Assembly: GCA_965277855.1 (NCBI GenBank) | Contig: OZ255847.1 | Span: forward strand, 62,001 to 126,000 | Reading direction: 5' to 3' | From: Bog-105 sp965277855 | Lineage (GTDB): Bacteria > Acidobacteriota > Terriglobia > Bryobacterales > Bryobacteraceae | DNA length: 64,000 nt | Shown: in pieces, positions 58,737 through 64,000 of the stretch | How the letters are laid out: every line of letters begins with the position of its first letter | Numbering within the stretch: position 1 is the stretch's first letter | Program-made: the position numbers and the translations under genes | Notes under the pieces: generated by a model | Seen by the model: the letters and a program-made list of their open reading frames with translations, nothing else | Database searches by the model: none | Told to the model about the DNA's origin: nothing

Positions 58737-60929
58737 TCACTGCACCCGCGTCAACACCACCGCCGTACTGTCGAAATCTCCATCAAGCGTAAGCTGCACA
58801 CCTTGACTCATCAAATATGCCCCGCTCACGTCACTACTCATCTTTTGCAGCTTTCCATCCACCGATTCCAAACGGTACAGAGCCCGCGCATCTAGTCCCT
58901 GCAAAGCAATCGATGGCGCTGGCGTCTTATATTGCTGCGAGTGCCGGAACGCGAACAGCACCGCCTGTTTCCCGCCCGCGCCCACATACTCGTTCGCCGT
59001 CGTATCACTCGTGCGCGGCGATAGCAGCCGGTATAGCTGTCCGCGCTGTACCGTTTCCCGTATGCTCTTATCCAGCGCAATCATTTTTGTCGCCAGTTGC
59101 GTATCCTCTGCCGACCACTTGTTTAAATTCGCTCCAATGCCCAGCGCTCCCTGCATCGCCACCAGGAAACGGAACTGCAACGATACACTCCGCCCGTTCT
59201 GGTTCGGTACGTCCGTCACCCAGGCCGACATGTACTTCGCCGCGTAAGCCTGCGAAAATCCTTCCTGAATGCGCAGCCTGTCAAAAGCTTCCGTGTTGTC
59301 GGACGTCCAGAATTCGTCCACGTAGCGCATCACTCCTAAGTCCACACGGCCGCCGCCACCCGAGCACGACTCGATCTCTAAATTCGGATGCTTCGCCCGT
59401 AGCCTCCCTAAAATGTCGTACAAATTCTCCACGTACTTGACCCAAAGTTCCTGCTGTTCCTGCGGACTTACTTCCGGCCAGCCCGGCTCGGCAAATGTGC
59501 GGTTCATGTCCCACTTGAAATAGCGAATGTTGTATTCGCTTGCCAGCTTGTCCAGAAACTGAAACACGTACTCGCGCACATCCTCGCGCGCCAGGTTCAG
59601 CACCAGTTGATTGCGCAGTTCACTCCGCGGCCGCCCCGGAAAATTCATCACCCAATCCGGATGCGCCCGATACAGATCGCTATCCGGATTTACCATCTCC
59701 GGTTCTACCCATAAACCGAAATCCATGCCCAGCCCGTTCACCGTGCTGATCAGCGGCTTCAGCCCCTGCGGAAATTTTGCCGGATTCACTTCCCAGTCAC
59801 CCAGCCCCGCATGATCGTTGTTGCGCTTGCCAAACCAGCCGTCGTCGATCACAAACAATTCCACGCCCAGCTTGGCCGCCTTCTCGGCCAGCGTCCTCTG
59901 CCCCGCTTCCGTCACGTTGAACCCGGTCGCTTCCCAGGAGTTATACAGCACCGGCCGCACGCGCCCCTTGGCTCCATTCGGCTCGATTGATGTCAGCTCC
60001 GTCTCGTGCAGCAGGCGCGATGCTTCGCCAAAACCGCGGTTCGAATAACCGCCATAAAACTCCGGCGTCTTCAGCGTTTCGCCCGGCTTCAACTGGTACG
60101 AGAAATCGAACGTGTTCAGCCCGCCTGTTACCCGCACCTGCCGGTATGGCGTCTGCTCCACCGTAATCCGCCAGTTGCCGCTCCACGCCAGCGCACCGAA
60201 CCACACATCCCCCTGCGTCTCATCCGCATTGTTTCGATCAATCGCAAACCAGGGATTCAGGTTGTGACCCGTGTGACCCGTTCGGCTTTCAAGCACCTTC
60301 ATGCCTTCTTCGATGGGTTCGCGATTGAGCTGTGTCTCCGCCGCCCAACGCCCGCTCAAATACGACAACCGGTAGCCCTCACCGTGCGGCAGATACCACG
60401 TGCCCGATTGCGCACTGTCGATCTGTAGCGCCTGCCCGGTCCCATTGCGGATTTCCGCGTACCTGCTGATAATTCCCGTCGTTCCGTACACCCGGTAATG
60501 CAGCGTTGCTTCGATGTCGTCGCGAATATCTTTCAGCGTTATGCGTAGCTCATCGCCTTCGATGTCGTGCTTTACGTAATGCAGCACCAGGTCCCGATCT
60601 CCATTCGACCGTCTGATCTTCAATGCCGCTTCGTAATACCGCGTACCGCCCCAGCCCGCATACTCCTCGTTGTCCAACATCGCGCCCGGATCGAACGACG
60701 AAATATCCCGCGCATTCATCGCCGGCTGGATGTCCGCTATACGCCACAACGGAGCTCCCCAATATAGGTGCTGCAACTGCCCGTTCGGCGCGACGCCCAT
60801 CGCATACGAACTCTGCGCGGTTGTGATTAGGAATATCTTGCGCCCTTCGTCAAACTGAATCGTCTGGGCGCACAACGTACCAGAGACAGCTAGGAAAAGA
60901 ACAAGTTTCAAGAACATTGCGTTCTTCAT
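58737..60929 (-). CDS. exported GH36 alpha-galactosidase
   Basis: The 730-residue glycoside hydrolase starts at ATG 60929, giving a signal peptide (MKNAMFLKLVLFLAVSGTLC). An N-terminal beta-supersandwich domain precedes a TIM barrel with GH36 motifs: FVIDDGWFGKRNNDHAGLGD, GLWVEPEMVNPDSDLY, the nucleophile Asp in YFKWDMNR and the acid/base Asp in WTSDNTEAFDR. ESCSGGGGRVDLG is also typical. It releases alpha-galactose from oligosaccharides, probably in the periplasm. It lies eight bases after the SDR gene, so the two may be co-transcribed. The upstream 11 codons of the longer frame overlap that gene. Confidence 0.93.
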   Translation of the reverse strand: MKNAMFLKLVLFLAVSGTLCAQTIQFDEGRKIFLITTAQSSYAMGVAPNGQLQHLYWGAPLWRIADIQPAMNARDISSFDPGAMLDNEEYAGWGGTRYYEAALKIRRSNGDRDLVLHYVKHDIEGDELRITLKDIRDDIEATLHYRVYGTTGIISRYAEIRNGTGQALQIDSAQSGTWYLPHGEGYRLSYLSGRWAAETQLNREPIEEGMKVLESRTGHTGHNLNPWFAIDRNNADETQGDVWFGALAWSGNWRITVEQTPYRQVRVTGGLNTFDFSYQLKPGETLKTPEFYGGYSNRGFGEASRLLHETELTSIEPNGAKGRVRPVLYNSWEATGFNVTEAGQRTLAEKAAKLGVELFVIDDGWFGKRNNDHAGLGDWEVNPAKFPQGLKPLISTVNGLGMDFGLWVEPEMVNPDSDLYRAHPDWVMNFPGRPRSELRNQLVLNLAREDVREYVFQFLDKLASEYNIRYFKWDMNRTFAEPGWPEVSPQEQQELWVKYVENLYDILGRLRAKHPNLEIESCSGGGGRVDLGVMRYVDEFWTSDNTEAFDRLRIQEGFSQAYAAKYMSAWVTDVPNQNGRSVSLQFRFLVAMQGALGIGANLNKWSAEDTQLATKMIALDKSIRETVQRGQLYRLLSPRTSDTTANEYVGAGGKQAVLFAFRHSQQYKTPAPSIALQGLDARALYRLESVDGKLQKMSSDVSGAYLMSQGVQLTLDGDFDSTAVVLTRVQ

Positions 60930-60936
60930 GCATCTC

Positions 60937-61707
60937 TTAGCGGGCGCACCAGCCGCCGTCAATCAAAATATCTGTCCCCGTAATGAACACCGCCGCATCC
61001 GAACACAAAAATGCCGCCAGCGACCCGATGTCTTCCGGCTTGCCCCATTTCCCCACTGGAATGCTCGCCAGGAATTGTGCGTTCGCTTCCGGGTTCTGCA
61101 TTACCGGCGTATTCATCTCAGTCCCGAACGGACCTGGACTGATGCCGTTCACCGTAATCCCATCCGCCGCCAGTTCGAGCGCCAGCGCTCGCGTCAACCC
61201 CAGCAGCGCCGCCTTGCTGGCCGAGTACGCGCTGCGCTGCGGCAGCGATACGTGGCTCATGATCGACGTCATTTGCAAAATGCGCCCATATCCCGATCCC
61301 TTCATGTGCGGCACGAAGGCCCGGCACATCAGGAACGTGCTCGTCAAGTTTGTGTCGATCACGCTTTGCCATTCCTCGAGCGTGAACTCCGTCAGGTTCT
61401 TGCGGATATTGATACCCGCGTTGTTGATCAATATCTGCGCTTTGCCTAACTTCTCCCGTACGTCGTTTTCCAGTTGCGCCACGCTTGCTTCTTCGCGTAC
61501 ATCCGCCGTAAACACTTCGGCCGTTCCGCCCTGCGCTGCGAGTTCATTGCGCACACCCATTAACTTCTCGCGATCCCGTGAGACCAGCGCGATCGTTGCG
61601 CCTGCCTGGCTCAACGACAAAGCCATGGCTCGCCCCAGCCCTTTACTCGCTCCTGTGATGACGGCGATTTTTCCTGTCAAATTGGTGGTGCTGGTAGCAC
61701 TAGGCAT
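60937..61707 (-). CDS. short-chain dehydrogenase/reductase
   Basis: The 256-residue classical SDR has the cofactor loop TGASKGLGRAMA, NNAG (ILINNAGINIRKN), catalytic Ser in QMTSIMSH, the YSASK pair and the C-terminal GTDILIDGGW. It resembles gluconate 5-dehydrogenase/3-oxoacyl-reductase-like members acting on sugars or polyols, but substrate cannot be fixed. With a GH36 enzyme eight bases downstream, a sugar substrate is a fair guess. ATG 61707 is the natural start. Confidence 0.88.
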   Translation of the reverse strand: MPSATSTTNLTGKIAVITGASKGLGRAMALSLSQAGATIALVSRDREKLMGVRNELAAQGGTAEVFTADVREEASVAQLENDVREKLGKAQILINNAGINIRKNLTEFTLEEWQSVIDTNLTSTFLMCRAFVPHMKGSGYGRILQMTSIMSHVSLPQRSAYSASKAALLGLTRALALELAADGITVNGISPGPFGTEMNTPVMQNPEANAQFLASIPVGKWGKPEDIGSLAAFLCSDAAVFITGTDILIDGGWCAR

Positions 61708-61750
61708 AGATTTGTATCCATATCCTATCGTGCTGCTTGATCGAGGGTCT

Positions 61751-62647
61751 TCAGCCTTTACGAACTGTCAGGTAAATCGGATAATGTCCTCGCAGCCCTA
61801 CAATCGTGTGTCCCAGCCAGTTCTTCGGATTCGCCTTCTGCAGCAAGCCAAGCAATCGTTGCAGCCGCCCCGCCACCGACTTCATTTCGAACTGAAAGGT
61901 GTGCGACAGGCGTTCCAGAAACACCTCTTCTCCCATCGACACCAGTTCGAGTGGATGATGTTTTCCGAGTTGCTCGATCGTGCGCCGGCACCAGATCGGA
62001 CTGATGCGCGTATGCAGCGTTCGGGCAAACGACGGATCGCGGCGGTAGACATGCTGGACGAGCCACGGCAGTATCTTTTCTGAAATAAGCGGCGGCTGAA
62101 AGATCAGGTAATGCCCTTCGTAGTACGACAGAAAATTCGGCAGCTCCATGTGAAGCACGCCGCCTCGCCGCAGCACGCGCAGCGATTCGGCCAGCACCCG
62201 TTCCGGGTGCGAAGTGTGCTCCAGCACATTCGCCGAGTACACGATGTCGAAGCTCTCGTCCTCGTGTGGAATTGCTTCTCCAGTGGCGTCTTTAATTCGC
62301 TCTGGATCGATCCCGTTGGCGGTGAAAACCTGCTTCGAACAAAGAAACCCTTCGTTGAATCCAGCCGATCCCGGCTCGATCCCGAAGCCATCCACCGCGA
62401 AATGCTTGATCCATACCGCCAGGTTGGTTCCGAAGCCCGAACCAACTTCCAGCACTTTCTTTTCGCGCAGCGGAGTATATCGCTCTAAAATCCGCGCGCG
62501 CTTGAAAGCCTTGGAACTGTCGAGAAAATCGGCTATGTTGGCGTCCGCATCCAGCTTGGCAAGCGGCGCAAAGAACTCTCCCAGCGACTTTCTGGCCGTC
62601 TCGACCACTTCCGGCGGAATGCTGATCGCCGCCGCTTCGCTCACCAA
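61751..62647 (-). CDS. class I SAM-dependent methyltransferase
   Basis: The 298-residue protein has the SAM-binding motif VLEVGSGFGTNLAVW, an acidic loop FGIEPGSAGF and the motif DIVYSANVLEHTSHPERVL, as in Methyltransf_11 proteins. An N-terminal helical extension of about 75 residues and a C-terminal extension flank the fold. It probably modifies a glycan or lipid-linked sugar, given its neighbours (GmhA-like isomerase and NeuB-family synthase). Translation may start at TTG 62647 or GTG 62644, four to seven bases after the isomerase stop, so the two genes form one unit. Confidence 0.82.
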   Translation of the reverse strand: MVSEAAAISIPPEVVETARKSLGEFFAPLAKLDADANIADFLDSSKAFKRARILERYTPLREKKVLEVGSGFGTNLAVWIKHFAVDGFGIEPGSAGFNEGFLCSKQVFTANGIDPERIKDATGEAIPHEDESFDIVYSANVLEHTSHPERVLAESLRVLRRGGVLHMELPNFLSYYEGHYLIFQPPLISEKILPWLVQHVYRRDPSFARTLHTRISPIWCRRTIEQLGKHHPLELVSMGEEVFLERLSHTFQFEMKSVAGRLQRLLGLLQKANPKNWLGHTIVGLRGHYPIYLTVRKG

Positions 62648-62651
62648 TCCG

Positions 62652-63236
62652 CTACTGCTCCATAAAGTAGTAGCAAATCATGTGACATACGATCAGGTGC
62701 CCGTCCTCAATCCGTCCCATGTGCGGTTCGCGGACGTGGATCTGCAGTTGCGCCAGTTGGCCCAGCTTTCCGCCATCGCGCCCCGTCAGAGCGATTGTCT
62801 TGCAGCCGGCCTGGTTGGCGTATTCCATCGCCCGCACCACGTTCGGCGAATTGCCCGAACCGCTGATGGCCATGAACACATCTCCCGGCTGGGCAAAATT
62901 TTTCAATTGTTCGGCGAAAATGCAGTCGTACCCGACATCATTCGAATAAGCAGTGATGGTGGCCATTGAATCGGTCAGCGCCATGATGCGAAAACGCGTT
63001 TTCTTCTCGAAACTGGCGCCTTTCACCATATCGGTCACAAAGTGCGACGCCGTTGAGGCGCTGCCGCCATTGCCGCAGACAAAGATATGGCGCTGCTGGT
63101 CGCGCGCTGTTTCGATCACGCCGATGGCACGCCCTACGCCCTCCAGATCAATCGTGTCCAGCGCACTAAGCAGTTTCGATTTATAGTTACGCGAAAAGTC
63201 GACCAAAGGTGGCGCGGCGAGGGTCTCTGTTGCCAT
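62652..63236 (-). CDS. SIS-domain phosphoheptose isomerase-like protein
   Basis: The 194-residue SIS-domain protein has the sugar-phosphate loop FVCGNGGSASTASHFVTDMV and the second site AISGSGNSPNVVRAMEYANQ, and ends in a helical GHLIVCHMICYYF segment, as in GmhA. GmhA makes heptose-7-phosphate for LPS or nucleotide-heptose glycans; related proteins serve other sugars. It is the first gene of a unit with the methyltransferase and is divergent from the NeuB-family gene across a 118-base interval. Confidence 0.82.
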   Translation of the reverse strand: MATETLAAPPLVDFSRNYKSKLLSALDTIDLEGVGRAIGVIETARDQQRHIFVCGNGGSASTASHFVTDMVKGASFEKKTRFRIMALTDSMATITAYSNDVGYDCIFAEQLKNFAQPGDVFMAISGSGNSPNVVRAMEYANQAGCKTIALTGRDGGKLGQLAQLQIHVREPHMGRIEDGHLIVCHMICYYFMEQ

Positions 63237-63354
63237 AAAACAACTCTATCTTAAACCGCTAATTCCCTAAAACTGTTTCGTTTGAACAAGTCTCTCAATA
63301 TGGCCTGAAAGGACCCTGAGTATGCCATAATCGCTAGGTCAGGGAGACGATTCG
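63237..63354. promoter_or_regulatory. divergent intergenic region, isomerase and neuB-like genes
   Basis: This 118-base AT-richer interval separates two divergent genes and should hold both promoters. CATAAT at 63326-63331 could be a -10 for the rightward gene, but I see no matching -35. No palindrome stands out. Confidence 0.3.
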
Positions 63355-64000
63355 ATGTCACCAGAAATTAACTCATTCACGATCGGCAACAGGAAGCTGG
63401 GCGACACCGAGCCCTGCTTTATTATCGCGGAAATCGGGATCAATCATAATGGCGATCTCGACCTGGCAAAACGTCTTATCAGCGTAGCCGTAGCCGCTGG
63501 TTGCGATGCTGTCAAATTTCAGAAACGCAATGTCGATGTCGTTTACTCCAGAGAGGAACTCGCCAAACCTCGCGAAAATCCTTTCGGTACAACTAACGGT
63601 GATCTAAAACGCGGTCTGGAGTTTGGCCGTGACGAGTACGAGGACATCGACGTCTACTGCAAGGCCGTCAAAATACCCTGGTTTGCCTCCTGCTGGGATG
63701 AAGATTCAGTTGACTTTATCAATCGTTTCGATGTGCCCTGTTTCAAGATCGCGTCTGCTTCGCTCACCGACGATGAATTACTGAAGCATACCCGCGCGAC
63801 CGGCAAACCGATCATTCTTTCCACCGGCATGAGCACCATTGAAGAGATCGATCACGCCGTGGAAGTGTTGGGCCATGACAATCTGCACCTGATGCACACC
63901 ACCAGCACTTACCCGGCCGCCTATCCGGAATTGAATTTGCGGGTCATCCCCACGCTGAAAGAGCGTTATGGCTTGCCGGTGGGCTACTCCGGCCACGAAA
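63355..64000 (+). CDS. neuB: NeuB-family sialic/legionaminic acid synthase, 5' part (runs off window)
   Basis: The ATG at 63355 follows GGGAG by nine bases. The 215 visible residues read FIIAEIGINHNGDLDLAKRL, DAVKFQKRNVD, CFKIASASLTDDELLKH, PIILSTGMSTIEEIDHA, LMHTTSTYPAAYPELNL and PVGYSGHE, the ordered motifs of the NeuB/SpsE TIM barrel. These enzymes condense phosphoenolpyruvate with an N-acylated hexosamine to make nonulosonic acids. The C-terminal antifreeze-like (SAF) domain lies beyond the window. The exact sugar (neuraminic, legionaminic or pseudaminic) cannot be set from this part. Confidence 0.92.
   Translation, partial: MSPEINSFTIGNRKLGDTEPCFIIAEIGINHNGDLDLAKRLISVAVAAGCDAVKFQKRNVDVVYSREELAKPRENPFGTTNGDLKRGLEFGRDEYEDIDVYCKAVKIPWFASCWDEDSVDFINRFDVPCFKIASASLTDDELLKHTRATGKPIILSTGMSTIEEIDHAVEVLGHDNLHLMHTTSTYPAAYPELNLRVIPTLKERYGLPVGYSGHE

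Noticed and set aside
1..64000. tRNA, rRNA, prophage or integrated plasmid
   Set aside because: I read the intergenic intervals and saw no tRNA-like cloverleaf, rRNA sequence, integrase or phage structural gene.

Overview
The window looks like a chromosomal piece of an Acidobacteriota genome, most likely a Solibacter/Bryobacter-type (Bryobacterales) soil organism. This rests on four large Oar-like TonB-dependent receptors (carboxypeptidase-regulatory domain, plug, barrel), exported proteins of a style typical of that phylum, paired cytochrome c/copper-monooxygenase-like and PIG-L genes, and GC-rich coding sequence. The genus is inference; no rRNA or tRNA gene is present to confirm it. I saw no prophage, CRISPR array or complete transposase gene.

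Layout. 1-9448: two Oar-like receptors (the first cut by the window edge), a YegD-type Hsp70, an Fsr-like MFS exporter and a small conserved protein. 9546-15341: a nucleotide-sugar locus of two convergent units. A ThDP enzyme resembling YerE and a short-chain reductase/epimerase lie on the plus strand. RfbF-RfbG-RfbH lie on the minus strand with ATGA overlaps. Together they predict a CDP-linked branched 3,6-dideoxyhexose (yersiniose-type). 15559-17379: a Lys-rich tail protein, a membrane protein and a Gly/Tyr repeat protein. 17406-21911: carA-carB behind a leader with several hairpins. 22099-26281: an exported protein, thiE-modC-modB (no modA nearby) and an AI-2E-type permease. 26365-30044: acyl-CoA carboxylase carboxyltransferase, enoyl-CoA hydratase and a cytochrome c/copper-monooxygenase-like protein. 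30168-34011: rhamnulokinase, an exported protein, an intact VapBC-type pair and, beside it, a second toxin-antitoxin module that has decayed.

34344-44428: a third receptor with a 16-bp perfect palindrome in its upstream region, then an operon of MFS transporter, MBL-fold exonuclease, ATP-dependent DNA ligase and Lhr-like helicase (the ligase-associated repair module, without its usual phosphoesterase). 44459-44998: a well-formed promoter, a leader RNA with a tiny ORF and an intrinsic terminator, then rpmE. 45246-48821: an overlapping response-regulator/histidine-kinase pair and two exported proteins. 48875-56576: two paralogous exported PIG-L deacetylases bracketing a fourth receptor and a cytochrome c/copper-monooxygenase-like protein, which together suggest one periplasmic uptake and modification locus. 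56716-58731: an ankyrin protein translationally coupled to a small membrane-protein gene that is broken by a 188-bp palindromic MITE with a TA target duplication. 58737-64000: GH36 alpha-galactosidase, SDR, methyltransferase, GmhA-like isomerase and the 5' part of a NeuB-family synthase, probably the edge of a surface-glycan cluster.

The observations most worth following are the MITE insertion (its removal restores the gene exactly), the rpmE leader, the YerE/RfbFGH locus, the decayed toxin-antitoxin module and the receptor/PIG-L/cytochrome locus.
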